Assembly: GCA_963665935.1 (NCBI GenBank)
Contig: OY762510.1
Coordinates: 496,001-560,000 of the forward strand
Direction: 5' to 3'
Source of the DNA: Syntrophus sp963665935
GTDB lineage: Bacteria > Desulfobacterota > Syntrophia > Syntrophales > Syntrophaceae
Length of the DNA: 64,000 bases
Shown: piece after piece, positions 17,374-26,092 of the stretch
Position numbering within the stretch: position 1 is the stretch's first letter
Layout of the letters: every line of letters starts with the position of its first letter
Position numbers and translations under genes: made by a program
The notes under the pieces: generated by a model
The model's database searches: none
The model's input: only the letters and a program-made list of their open reading frames with translations
Told to the model about the DNA's origin: nothing

Positions 17374-19653
17374 ATGGGTCAGGTATCGGCACTCTCCGCC
17401 GAGGGAGAACGATCCTGGCTGACACTCCGTCGCCACATTGACTGGGCCGAAGGCTTCTCTCTGATTTTTCTTTTTTCTTCATCCCAAGGTGTCGTCAATC
17501 TGTTCCGGAATCGTCTCACCAATCTCCTCAAAACGAGGGTTGCCCAGCTACAGATTCTCGTTCCCCAATCTCCTGAAACGGCTGCTGCCGAAGTTATGAC
17601 CCTCATCGATCAACCTGATCAACTCCTCGACCATATGCGGGCACCGCTGTGGTTCGAGTTGTACCGCAAAGACAAGGAAGGGAAATGGCAGACTCACCGT
17701 AATAAGCTTCTGATGCATCTCAATGAACACAGGGAACTTTTGCGAAGCAATCTGCAGAGACCATTGATCCTCATTCTCCCTGCCGATACGGTCAAAGAAG
17801 TCCGGGAACTGGCCCCCGACCTCTGGTCGATCCGTAATCTGAGTCTGGAGTTGGGTGAATTCCGGGTTGATCAGCAGACAGGGGGAGCGCCGGAAACCGA
17901 AGAAAGGCCGCCGGTTGCGCAGGAAGAACAGTCGATCGATTTCTATGAGTCGCAAATCAAGGAATGGGAAAGACTTCGCAATCAACGGGCTCAAGGTCGA
18001 GAAGTCCTGTTTGCCGGAGGACAAGCTGTTGATGCGTCACTGGCTCTGAATCGGATCGATGAAGCGGAGAAGATCGCAAAAGAGCTTTTTCTGCTGACGC
18101 AACAAGGAACGGCAGCAGAAGATGAACCAACCTCTCTTCGAGATCTCAGCGTCTCTCTGGGTAAGGTCGGCGACGTGACACTTGCCGGGGGAAATCTCGA
18201 AGAGGCCGAAAAAACCTTCAACGAAGCGCTGGAAATTCACCACAGAATAATCACCCTCTGGGGGGAAACGCCCCAAGTCCTCCGGGATCTCGGCGTCTCT
18301 CTGGGCAAGGTCGGCGATGTGAAACTTGCCAGGGGAAATCTCGAAGAGGCCGAAAAAGCCTTCAACAAAGCGCTGGAAATTCACCACAGAATAATCACCC
18401 TCTGGGGAGAAACGCCCCAAGCCCTCCGGGGTCTCTGCTACTCTCTGCAAAGAGTCGGAGACGTGGCACTTGCCAGGGGAAACCTCGAAGAAGCCGAAAA
18501 AACCTTCAACGAAGCGCTGGAAATCCGACGTAAGATTTTCACCCAATGGGGAGAAACGCCTCAAGCCCTCCGGGATCTCAGCATCTCTCTGGAAAGGGTC
18601 GGCAACGTGGTGTTTGAGAGAGGAAACCTCGAAGAGGCTGAAAAAGCATTTAGCGAAGCGCTGGAAATTCACCGCAGAATTCTGACTTCATGGGGGGAAA
18701 CGCCCCAAGCCATCCGGGATCTCAGCGTCTCGCTGAAAAAGGTCGGCAACGTGGCGCTTGCCAGGGGAAACCTCGAAGAGGCTGAAAAAACCTTCAACAA
18801 AGCGCTGGAAATCCGACGTAAGATTTTCAACCAATGGGGAGAAACGCCTCAAGCCCTCCGGGATCTCGGCTACTCTTTGCAAAGAGTCGGAGACGTGGCA
18901 CTTGCCAAGGGAAACCTCGAAGAAGCCGAAAAAACCTTCAACGAAGCTCTGGAAATCCGACGTAAGATTTTCAACCAATGGGGAGAAACGCCCCAGGCCC
19001 TCTGGGATCTCAGTTTCTCTCTGGAAAGGGTCGGCAACGTGGCTCTTGCCAGGCAAAATCTCGAAAAGGCCGAAAAAACCTTCAACGAAGCGTTGGAAAT
19101 TAGGCGTAAGATTTTCACCCTTTGGGGGGAAACGCCTCAAGCCCTCCGGGATCTCGGCGTCTCTATGGGCAGGGTCGGCAACGTGGCGTTTAAGAGAGGA
19201 AACCTCGAAGAGGCCGAAAAGGCCTTCAGCGGGGTACTGGAAATTCACAGCAGAATTCTGAATTCATGGGGAGAAACGCCCCAAGCACTCCGTGATCTCA
19301 GCGTCTCTCTGGGCAAGGTCGGCGACGTGGCGCTTGCCAAGGGAGACCTACAAGAGGCCGAAAAAGTATTCAAGGAATCATTGGAACTCGATCGCAGAAG
19401 AATCACCCTCTGGGGAGAAACGCCTCAAGCACTCCGGGATCTCAGCGTCTCTCTGGAAAAAATCGGCGACGTGGCACTGACCAGAGGAAACCGCGATGAG
19501 GCTGAAAAAGCTTACCGTCAATCGCTCCTTATCTGGCAGAGGCTTGATACGTATCTGCCGGGCGATGAGGATTATCAATCAGGCATTGAACGAATGCAAA
19601 AAGCTCTTGACCGACTCCGACAATCCCCCCACGAAACATCTCCATCCCCTTGA
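17374..19653 (+). CDS. Large TPR protein with N-terminal globular domain and ten 48-residue repeats
   Basis: A 759-residue protein. Residues 1-185 form an unrecognised alpha/beta domain (FLFSSSQGVVNLFRNRLTN, then RPLILILPADTVKEVRELAP and DLWSIRNLSLEL). A charged linker of about 65 residues follows. From residue 254 onward there are nine full and one partial repeat of 48 residues, each with ALRDLSVSLGKVGDVALARG, NLEEAEKTFNEALEI and a WGETPQ ending. These are TPR-type helices but much more alike than usual. It is cotranscribed with the ATPase 2 bases upstream. The architecture (switch ATPase in one protein, repeat sensor in the other) is that of a split STAND protein, which is inference. The stop falls at the first bases of flanking repeat copy B. 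Confidence 0.8.
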   Translation: MGQVSALSAEGERSWLTLRRHIDWAEGFSLIFLFSSSQGVVNLFRNRLTNLLKTRVAQLQILVPQSPETAAAEVMTLIDQPDQLLDHMRAPLWFELYRKDKEGKWQTHRNKLLMHLNEHRELLRSNLQRPLILILPADTVKEVRELAPDLWSIRNLSLELGEFRVDQQTGGAPETEERPPVAQEEQSIDFYESQIKEWERLRNQRAQGREVLFAGGQAVDASLALNRIDEAEKIAKELFLLTQQGTAAEDEPTSLRDLSVSLGKVGDVTLAGGNLEEAEKTFNEALEIHHRIITLWGETPQVLRDLGVSLGKVGDVKLARGNLEEAEKAFNKALEIHHRIITLWGETPQALRGLCYSLQRVGDVALARGNLEEAEKTFNEALEIRRKIFTQWGETPQALRDLSISLERVGNVVFERGNLEEAEKAFSEALEIHRRILTSWGETPQAIRDLSVSLKKVGNVALARGNLEEAEKTFNKALEIRRKIFNQWGETPQALRDLGYSLQRVGDVALAKGNLEEAEKTFNEALEIRRKIFNQWGETPQALWDLSFSLERVGNVALARQNLEKAEKTFNEALEIRRKIFTLWGETPQALRDLGVSMGRVGNVAFKRGNLEEAEKAFSGVLEIHSRILNSWGETPQALRDLSVSLGKVGDVALAKGDLQEAEKVFKESLELDRRRITLWGETPQALRDLSVSLEKIGDVALTRGNRDEAEKAYRQSLLIWQRLDTYLPGDEDYQSGIERMQKALDRLRQSPHETSPSP
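18133..19572 (+). repeat. Tandem array of 144-bp units inside the TPR gene
   Basis: Units begin at 18133, 18277, 18421, 18565, 18709, 18853, 18997, 19141, 19285 and 19429, exactly 144 bases apart and in frame. Several neighbouring units share long identical stretches (for example around 18930-19000), which points to recent expansion or gene conversion. The last unit is degenerate after NRDEAEKAY. Confidence 0.9.
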
Positions 19654-19719
19654 TGTTGATCGTTATCTCCAGGTAGCGACCAAATATGAGGACTGGTGCG
19701 CCGGATACAACTGAGCAAA
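19649..19719 (+). repeat. Flanking repeat, copy B
   Basis: This copy still encodes LDVDRYLQVATKYEDWC in one frame, then diverges through a 2-base insertion and stops at 19712-19714. It has no gene body in front of it: the TPR gene in another frame ends at its first bases. It therefore looks like an orphaned 3' end of a flavoprotein gene. Confidence 0.8.
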
Positions 19720-20099
19720 GGTAAGTAGATATCCCAAACGGAGCCAGAGATCCGGCTATCCGAAGAACACCTTTCGACCGGGATTTCCTCCGCCTTGTCG
19801 ACCCGATTCTGCCTATATGGCCATGGTCATACCTACTCCTCTGATCCGCTCTCAGAAATAATCAAAGCCAAATTAAGGTTTCTCGCCGTTCACAATCAGG
19901 AATTTACCTGATTGTCCCGATAGAGCACCATCCTGTAGGATTCGCTCCAGCGAAGTTCAGAAGATTCAGATCCTGTCATAAGCAATTTACGGATTGGAAT
20001 CTTGATTTGAAGTTAACCGGGAAACTGCGGCATCTGGAGCAGAGCCGGGTATAGGCCTGCATGCCGTGGAAATATTAAACGGTAGGTGAGGATGAATTT
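19720..20099. other. Intergenic stretch with no recognised gene
   Basis: About 380 bases separate flanking repeat B from the first PEP-CTERM-like gene. I see no open frame with coding character, no terminator with a T run and no tRNA. The only clear signal is a GGTGAGG ribosome-binding site just before 20100. Confidence 0.5.
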
Positions 20100-20828
20100 A
20101 TGAAAAGATGGTTGATGTTTTTGGGAAAGATGAAGCCATTTGGCCTCCTGGCGTTTGCACTCCTGGTTGTCGCCGTCGGAGCAACGAATGCAAAAGCGGA
20201 AACGGTGCTCTTCTCCGATGATTTTTCCAGTGGTGCATCGTCCCTTTGGCAACCAAAAGTGGGAAACTGGGTCGTTGAAAACGGCGTTTACTACGAGAAT
20301 CAGTACGGAAAATACAGCGGAAACCCCGGCAACTGGACGTATCTCAATCTGTCATCGGCCCTTCCGGAAACTTTTACACTTTCCGTCGATATCGGCAACG
20401 TGTGTGACGGGGGGATCTATTTGAGGACAGACTCGACGCACAGCAATGGAATCCTCCTCGTCACGGGTGGATATAATCACTCTGGAACCGGACTTTACTG
20501 GCATGAAGTTGTAAACGGAAACTACACAGGAGCCGTTAACAGAGTCGAAGGAAATCCGGTCCAGGGTGCCTCCGGCACGCTCACGGTCGAGGTTGCGGGC
20601 AATGTCTATGCAGCCTATTGGAACGGGGAACTGATCACCACTTTGACGGCTGATTCACCCTACGATTTCACGGGGGGAAGCATCGGGCTCTACAGCTGGT
20701 CCTCCCAGACGTTCGACAATGTAAAAATTACGACAGCATCCGCCGTTCCTCTCCCCTCGGCCTTCCTGTTGCTCGGCCCGGGCCTTGCGGGACTGGCCGT
20801 AATAAGGCGGAAACTCGGCAAACAGTAA
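20100..20828 (+). CDS. PEP-CTERM-like (VPLP type) exported protein 1
   Basis: A 242-residue secreted protein. It has an N-terminal signal peptide (MKRWLMFLG then a hydrophobic core ending near ANAKA). The body of about 180 residues (FSDDFSSGASSLWQP, GGSIGLYSWSSQTFDNVKI) resembles a jelly-roll carbohydrate-binding or LamG-like fold. The C-terminal sorting signal is VPLPSAFLLLGPGLAGLA followed by a basic end (RRKLGK). Such signals are processed by exosortases and link the protein to extracellular polysaccharide. No exosortase gene is in this window. It is monocistronic, with a strong terminator 33 bases downstream. Confidence 0.8.
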   Translation: MKRWLMFLGKMKPFGLLAFALLVVAVGATNAKAETVLFSDDFSSGASSLWQPKVGNWVVENGVYYENQYGKYSGNPGNWTYLNLSSALPETFTLSVDIGNVCDGGIYLRTDSTHSNGILLVTGGYNHSGTGLYWHEVVNGNYTGAVNRVEGNPVQGASGTLTVEVAGNVYAAYWNGELITTLTADSPYDFTGGSIGLYSWSSQTFDNVKITTASAVPLPSAFLLLGPGLAGLAVIRRKLGKQ

Positions 20829-20860
20829 CTTCACAATAGTGCTATATTCGGATCAACTGG

Positions 20861-20894
20861 ACCGGGATGCCTGAGGAGGGCATCCCGGTTTTTG
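20861..20894 (+). terminator. Intrinsic terminator after PEP-CTERM-like gene 1
   Basis: An 11-bp stem (ACCGGGATGCC at 20861-20871 with GGCATCCCGGT at 20879-20889), 7-base loop, followed by TTTTT. It lies between the + strand PEP-CTERM gene and the converging acyl-CoA synthetase gene. Confidence 0.85.
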
Positions 20895-20925
20895 TTGATG
20901 GTTCAGAGGATTGGACGATAATGGC

Positions 20926-23031
20926 TTATCCTCTCGCTATTGCCATCCGTGCATCCAGGGCGCAGAGGCCCGACCCGTCCTTGAAGAGCCGCAACGGGTT
21001 GATGTCCACCTCCCGAACTTCCGGGAACTCCGCGAGCAGCCATGACAGGCGGACAATGGCATCGACATAGCCTTCGATATCCGCCGGCTTCCCTCCCCTG
21101 GCGCCTTTTAGGATGGCATAGGATTTGAGGGCTTCGATCTTTTTCCGGACCAGATGGGCGGAGGCAGGACAAAGGCAGGTCTGGACGTCTTTAAAAACCT
21201 CCACGTAGATGCCCCCGAAGCCGAAAACGACCGCCGGGCCGAAGGATGGATCGAATTTTCCGCCGATGAACATGTCGTGCCCCTCGCCGGCCATCTTCTG
21301 TATCCGGACCCCCTCAAAGCGGGCGCCCTTCCTGGACGCTTCAAGATTCCGGCGGATCTGGGCAAAACACCTCCAGACGGCATCGTCATCTCCGATCCCC
21401 ACGGCAACCCCGCCGGCATCGGTCTTGTGGAGGGCATCGGGCGAAACGACCTTCATCACCACCGGATATCCCGTCGCCTGGGCCAGTTTCACCGCCTCTT
21501 CCTCATCACGGCCGATGTTCGAGACGGCTACGGGAATGCCGGTTAAAGAAAGCAGTTCCAGCGCCTCTTCGCCGACCACCTCTCCGCAAGCGTCCATCCA
21601 GTTCCGCAGATTTTCCTTCTTGAAATAGACGTTCTCCGGCAGGACCTCCGGATCCGTGCGTCTTCTTGCATACCAGTCTTTCTGGAAGGAGAAGGCCCGC
21701 ACCATCTCCTCGGGGTTGTTGAAGATCGGAAAGCTCGTATATTTCTTTACCCGGTGCATGTATCCGGAAAGCCCATAGAGGCAAACCCCGAGAGGTTTGC
21801 CTGAAGAGAGCATGGAGCCGTAGGTCTCCTTCGACAGATCCGTCAGGAACAACTCGCGGAAAACGTTATTTCCCTCGGGCATCTTGGGCCTCTGACCGAT
21901 ATAGATGGCGCCGTCCACATTTTCATTGTGCATGACCTCGTAGGCGACGTGGGCGGCCATATGCGGATCGTATATATCGCCCATATCGAGGGGATTGGAA
22001 AACTTGATGACCCCCGCATTGGCAAACCTGTTCAGGCTCTTATAAAAGTCTTCACCGGGATCGGCGAATTCGAATCCAGCCTTTTCACAAAGATCTGCGC
22101 CGATGACGGCAAATCCGCCGGCGGGGCTCATGACCATGATCCGGTTTCCGTGCATGGGAGGAAGCTCAAAAACCTTGGCGACGGCCACCAGATCTCCGTA
22201 ATTCTGGATTCGAATGATCCCCGCTTCCTCAAAGGCTGCATCGATAATATCCTCGTCGCTGCTGAGGGAGGCGGTATGGCTCAATGCCGCCCTTCCGCCC
22301 GCTGAGGTCGTGTTCGACTTGTAGGCAACGATCGGTTTTCTGCATTTTTTTGCCGCCTGAATCAGACGTTTGCCGCTGCTCATGCTTTCCAGGTACATGC
22401 AGATGATCGTTGTTTCAGTATCCGCGTCCAGGTATTCCAGAAAGTCGGTTTCATCGAGGTCGAGTTTGTTTCCAATGCTGATGAACTTCGCCATGCCTAC
22501 ATTTTCGTCGGCAAGAAGGTTCCAGAGCATGAGTCCGACCCCCCCGCTCTGGGTGATGATGGACATGCCGCCCTTGACCGGCGGGAAAATCGGAATGAAG
22601 GGAAGGCAAAGGCCATTTGCCGTATTGGCCATCGCAAGGGCGTTTGGACCCACAAACCGGATATGATACTTCCGGGCGTTCTGAAGAAGAAGGTCGGAGA
22701 GCTGCTTCCCTTCTTCGCCGAATTCGGAAAAACCTCCCGACAGAACGGCCATTCGGGATATTCCCAGTTTTCCGCATTTTTCAGCCACCTCTGGGACAAA
22801 ACGGGCAGGCAGAAGACAGACGGCAAGATCCGGAACTTCCGGCAGGTCTTCAACATCCCGGTACATCTTGACACCACTGACATTCAGTTCATCACTATGG
22901 GGATTCACCCCGAAAATCCGTCCCCGGTAGCCCCAGCGCAGGAGATTCTCCAGAACCATCCTGGAGATGTTGGTGGATTTTGCTGACAGGCCGACAATGA
23001 CGATTGATCGCGGATAGAAAAGCCTTTCCAT
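20926..23031 (-). CDS. Fused alpha-beta ADP-forming acyl-CoA synthetase (acetyl-CoA synthetase, NDP-forming family) 1
   Basis: This cytoplasmic enzyme family converts acyl-CoA, ADP and phosphate to acid, CoA and ATP, or the reverse. The alpha part has the CoA-binding domain (YPRSIVIVGLSAKSTN) and ligase-CoA domain. The phospho-acceptor His is in AALSHTASLSS at about residue 250. The C-terminal ATP-grasp part includes GYPVVMKVVSPDALHKTDAGGV, VFGFGGIYVEVFKDV and EVREVDINPLRL. The start at 23031 is chosen because GGAGGT lies 10 bases upstream; a GTG/ATG six codons earlier would overlap that site. The substrate cannot be read from sequence. It is about 700 residues, normal for the fused form, and distinct from its paralogue at 27770. 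Confidence 0.87.
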   Translation of the reverse strand: MERLFYPRSIVIVGLSAKSTNISRMVLENLLRWGYRGRIFGVNPHSDELNVSGVKMYRDVEDLPEVPDLAVCLLPARFVPEVAEKCGKLGISRMAVLSGGFSEFGEEGKQLSDLLLQNARKYHIRFVGPNALAMANTANGLCLPFIPIFPPVKGGMSIITQSGGVGLMLWNLLADENVGMAKFISIGNKLDLDETDFLEYLDADTETTIICMYLESMSSGKRLIQAAKKCRKPIVAYKSNTTSAGGRAALSHTASLSSDEDIIDAAFEEAGIIRIQNYGDLVAVAKVFELPPMHGNRIMVMSPAGGFAVIGADLCEKAGFEFADPGEDFYKSLNRFANAGVIKFSNPLDMGDIYDPHMAAHVAYEVMHNENVDGAIYIGQRPKMPEGNNVFRELFLTDLSKETYGSMLSSGKPLGVCLYGLSGYMHRVKKYTSFPIFNNPEEMVRAFSFQKDWYARRRTDPEVLPENVYFKKENLRNWMDACGEVVGEEALELLSLTGIPVAVSNIGRDEEEAVKLAQATGYPVVMKVVSPDALHKTDAGGVAVGIGDDDAVWRCFAQIRRNLEASRKGARFEGVRIQKMAGEGHDMFIGGKFDPSFGPAVVFGFGGIYVEVFKDVQTCLCPASAHLVRKKIEALKSYAILKGARGGKPADIEGYVDAIVRLSWLLAEFPEVREVDINPLRLFKDGSGLCALDARMAIARG

Positions 23032-23142
23032 GATACAAAATACCTCCATTAGTACAATAGAAATTTAACCTCACGCAGAGGTTGTTTAATACAGAGGGAA
23101 CTTGTAAGTCAATGCGCCTTGCTTACAATATTTCCATCGCTG

Positions 23143-23229
23143 AAAAAAGAAAGGGGCGGCCTTTCCCCTTTCAGCGATGGGAAAGGCCGCCCCTTTCTGA
23201 TGAATCTACAGCAATTGCGTTGAAGAATG
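23143..23229. repeat. 87-bp palindromic repeat, copy 1
   Basis: It contains a perfect 20-bp inverted repeat (23148-23167 and 23179-23198, 11-base loop, core AAGGGGCGGCCTTTCCC) plus 31 bases of non-palindromic tail. The same 87 bases recur at 27679-27765 with a single difference. In this copy the sequence just upstream (CCATCGCTGAA, from 23134) can also pair with the loop (TTCAGCGATGG), giving an alternative stem. It lies in the gap between acyl-CoA synthetase 1 and PEP-CTERM-like gene 2. Confidence 0.9.
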
Positions 23230-23285
23230 ATCAACTTACGGCAGGACTTTCACCCGCAAGAGTGCGCCCATGCTGGGTGCACCAA

Positions 23286-23319
23286 CAAAAAAGGCATAGC
23301 CATTTCCGGCTATGCCTTT
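23286..23319 (-). terminator. Intrinsic terminator of PEP-CTERM-like gene 2
   Basis: On the minus strand, AAAGGCATAGCC pairs with GGCTATGCCTTT (23290-23301 with 23308-23319) and runs into a T tract. It is 27 bases beyond the stop at 23347. Confidence 0.85.
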
Positions 23320-23346
23320 GCCAGGCCATTCGTAAGATCGTAAGAT

Positions 23347-23937
23347 CTAGCTGACAAACTTTTTCTTTAATGCTGCAAGGCCAAGAAGCCCCGGCCCCAA
23401 AAGCAGAAACGCCGAGGGGAGCGGAACCGCAGCAGTAACCTGCAGGTTCTGGTCGGTTGTCCAACCTGTTTCATTAAGTTCAACAGTTCTCAAGCCATAG
23501 CCGTCATTATACTCAACGCCGAAATAGGCATTCGCGAGAGAAGTGCCGGAATAATCAATTGTAGCACCTGTAACACTAAGAGGAGACAAGGTTTCAATGA
23601 GGTCGATATCAAGGGAATATGCGGGAATGCTGTATGAAGCTCCGGGTGCTATCGAAAGACCGCTCCAGGTCACTGTCTGGAACCATTCAGGGTTGGAGAG
23701 AAAATCACTTGCCACACCTCCACCGGTTTTGGTGTCCCAGGTCGCGATTCCGTCAGCAGGTGTTCCAAAGCTATAGACGATCTTTGTGATAGATAATCCT
23801 CCCGTCGAATTATTTGTCACGTTAAACGATTGAAGAAAATCACTTCCACTTAAACTTATCGCCGCATCAATTGTTGCAGCGTAAGACGGGCTTACTGCCA
23901 GGAAAAGGAATGCCAATACCACGAGTATTTTTTTCAT
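23347..23937 (-). CDS. PEP-CTERM-like (VPLP type) exported protein 2
   Basis: A 196-residue secreted protein with a clean signal peptide (MKKILVVLAFLFLAVSPSYA) behind AAAGGAGG. The body is Ser/Thr/Gly-rich with beta character and has no cysteine. The C-terminus VPLPSAFLLLGPGLLGLAALKKK is almost the same as that of protein 1, so both should be handled by the same exosortase. The body is unlike protein 1. Role unknown; exopolysaccharide or biofilm association is the usual inference. It has its own terminator. Confidence 0.78.
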   Translation of the reverse strand: MKKILVVLAFLFLAVSPSYAATIDAAISLSGSDFLQSFNVTNNSTGGLSITKIVYSFGTPADGIATWDTKTGGGVASDFLSNPEWFQTVTWSGLSIAPGASYSIPAYSLDIDLIETLSPLSVTGATIDYSGTSLANAYFGVEYNDGYGLRTVELNETGWTTDQNLQVTAAVPLPSAFLLLGPGLLGLAALKKKFVS

Positions 23938-24148
23938 TTTTACCTCCTTTAAGGAACTATATTTAATGTCAATACTTATAAAGCACGGAGGATAAATCGG
24001 TCAATACACGAAAATCCTTATTTTATCTAGCATTTAAGGATTACAGATAAGGTTTTTCGCTCTTTAGAATAAGAGATTCCGAAAATACCGATGAACTACA
24101 GCGTCATGGGAACAAACCAAAGGGGCAATCGGATAAAAGAAAAAGGAG

Positions 24149-24473
24149 CAGCCTTGAGAGAAGAAAGCATATCTTCCGCTTCGGTCGAAGTCACCGGGAC
24201 CAGTTTGAAAAATTGATGTCCTTGAAAATGTCCCCCTAGACGCCGCCCAGATCGGTCTTATGGGTAATCATCGGAGTATCCGCCTTCGAAGTCACAGGAA
24301 ATCCGATGGCATGCCGGGCGGCTTCGTCCGGGCTGTCCGCCGTCCGGAAGCACTTGCCCCTTCAAGGATCGTCTCGGCTTTCTGCCGGTCCACATCGATA
24401 AAGGTCTTCACCTGACTTTCGTCCCGGTTGCGGATCTGCCCGTATTTTTCCAGGACGGCCAACGCTTTAGTTA
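24149..24473 (-). pseudogene. Decayed fragment of an ADP-forming acyl-CoA synthetase gene
   Basis: Three blocks match the intact gene at 27770-29848 at base level. 24149-24250 matches about 27950-28048, 24240-24350 matches about 28220-28335, and 24356-24470 matches about 28418-28525. Between blocks, about 170 and 80 bases are missing, and small indels break every frame. The order and strand are conserved. The first junction falls at a shared CCGCCCAG, suggesting deletion between short repeats. Only the beta (ATP-grasp) part is represented, so this is a relic of a partial duplication. Confidence 0.85.
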
Positions 24474-24803
24474 AATTTCACTGAATCACCTGTTGCCCAG
24501 GATTTCTTTTAACGGACCGTTCGGGTTCGAGCTGGTTACCATTTTCAACGCGGAGGCAGGATTGAAGAAGGCACCGCAGATAAAGTTATAACGATCTTGC
24601 GAAAATTTATCTGCCCGTGATAGACTAACCGTGGTGCGGAGTTTGTGGAGGTACAGGGAACTAAACTTTGGCGTTCAACTTTTTCTTTTAGCTGATGGCC
24701 GCAGGGTGTTTCGCCGTGGACGCATTTGGGAACGTCCGCCCGGCATTCGGAGTTTTACTTTGCCGCCCTCAAAAAAATCTTCCCTCCCGAATTCCAAATT
24801 CCT
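24474..24803. other. Intergenic stretch with no recognised gene
   Basis: Between the pseudogene and the TPM gene no frame has coding character apart from the upstream extension of the TPM frame. No terminator was seen. It may hold further unrecognised debris of the same rearrangement. Confidence 0.4.
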
Positions 24804-25568
24804 ATGAAAAACTTTGCCACGCCTTTCAAAAGAACGGGGAAAATTCTCCAATTCCTTTTACTCCTTCTCTCTTTCAGCATAACGGCCTTTGCTCTTGATG
24901 TGCCGGACCATCCGACGGGGAGGGTGACAGATCTCACCGGCACCTTATCGGCGCAGGAAATCGCCTCTCTTGACCAAAAATTGGATAACTTCGAGCGGGA
25001 GACAACCAACCAAATTGCGGTTCTTTTAATTCCATCCCTTGAGGGGGATCCGCTGGAGGATTATTCCATCCGTCTGGCAGAGAAGTGGAAAATCGGCCGG
25101 CAGGGAAGAAATAACGGCGTTATCCTGCTCATCGTGAAGAACGATCGCAAGCTCAGGATCGAAGTCGGGTACGGCCTGGAAGGAGCACTCCCTGACGGTC
25201 TGGCCGGGACGATCATACGTGATGAAATCACCCCGCGGTTCCGCAACGGCCAATTCTATCAGGGCGTGGATGCTGGAACGAGTGCCATCATGTCCGCCAT
25301 TCGCGGGGAATACAAGCCGGCGAAGCAAAAGACCGCATATTCAACTTCAGTCAACTGGAACTGGCCGGGTGTTCTTTTCGTGGTGTTCCTCATTCTTAAT
25401 TTGATGGATTGGGTCAGGCGCCGAAGGCAATACCATTCAGGGGGATCAGGGGGGTGGAGCAGCGGAGGAGGATCCTTCGGTGGAGGCGGGTTCTGGGGGA
25501 GTTCGGATGGCGGCTTTTCCGGAGGGGGTGGAGACTTCGGCGGTGGCGGGTCAAGTGGGGACTGGTAA
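24804..25568 (+). CDS. TPM-domain membrane-anchored protein (YgcG type)
   Basis: A 254-residue protein from the ATG at 24804. This start places a signal peptide (hydrophobic FLLLLLSFSITAFA) at the N-terminus, whereas the frame extends 26 codons further up. The TPM domain follows: GRVTDLTGTLSAQEIASLD, NQIAVLLIPSL, GRNNGVILLIVKNDRKLRIEVGYGLEG and the TIIRDEI end. After it come a transmembrane helix (PGVLFVVFLILNLMDW), basic RRRR and a Gly/Ser-rich tail ending SSGDW. TPM proteins usually sit next to LemA, which is absent here, and are linked to membrane protein or photosystem maintenance. A second TPM gene follows 74 bases later. Confidence 0.8.
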   Translation: MKNFATPFKRTGKILQFLLLLLSFSITAFALDVPDHPTGRVTDLTGTLSAQEIASLDQKLDNFERETTNQIAVLLIPSLEGDPLEDYSIRLAEKWKIGRQGRNNGVILLIVKNDRKLRIEVGYGLEGALPDGLAGTIIRDEITPRFRNGQFYQGVDAGTSAIMSAIRGEYKPAKQKTAYSTSVNWNWPGVLFVVFLILNLMDWVRRRRQYHSGGSGGWSSGGGSFGGGGFWGSSDGGFSGGGGDFGGGGSSGDW

Positions 25569-25642
25569 GATAGGATTGCCCGGAAGGATACTGAGCGGAG
25601 CGCTTTGCAGGTAGAAATAGTTTCTCCGTTGTGAGGCCGATC

Positions 25643-26092
25643 ATGTTTCTTAAAAACCATCCTAAAAAGTTCTTTTCCCCGGAGGCGCAGGAGTGCATCC
25701 TAAGCGAAATCCGCCGGGCAGAAGAACAGACCTCCGGTGAAATCCGGGTCCACTTGGACCGCCACGCCCATGAGGACACGCTGGAAAAAGCCAAAAAGAT
25801 CTTTTTGCGGCTGGGATTGGACCGAACCCGGGAACGGAATGGTGTCCTCATCTATATCGCCACGGATCATCGCAAATTCGCCATTCTAGGCGATGAGGGG
25901 ATCAACCGCGTGGTACCGGAGAATTACTGGGAGGACGTCAAAGAGATCCTTCAGAGCCATTTCCGCCGCGGTGAATTTGAAAAGGGACTCTGCCTAGGAA
26001 TCCGCAAGATCGGTGAGAAGCTCAAGGTCCATTTTCCAGTTTCCCCTGGGGATAGAAATGAAATCCCTGACAGTGTCAGCGAGGGCAATTGA
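25643..26092 (+). CDS. Small cytoplasmic TPM-domain protein
   Basis: A 149-residue protein (153 if the GTG at 25631 is used) that matches the TPM fold without signal peptide or membrane helix. It shows EIRRAEEQTSGEIRVHLD, RERNGVLIYIATDHRKFAILGDEGI and FEKGLCLGIRKIGEKL. This is the common partner of YgcG-like TPM proteins, usually in lemA-tpm-tpm operons. The lemA gene seems to be missing, possibly lost with the rearrangement that left the pseudogene upstream. Confidence 0.75.
   Translation: MFLKNHPKKFFSPEAQECILSEIRRAEEQTSGEIRVHLDRHAHEDTLEKAKKIFLRLGLDRTRERNGVLIYIATDHRKFAILGDEGINRVVPENYWEDVKEILQSHFRRGEFEKGLCLGIRKIGEKLKVHFPVSPGDRNEIPDSVSEGN

Noticed and set aside
18133..19572. Regular direct repeats that might suggest CRISPR
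   Set aside because: Units are 144 bases, contiguous, without spacers, and in frame in a TPR protein.
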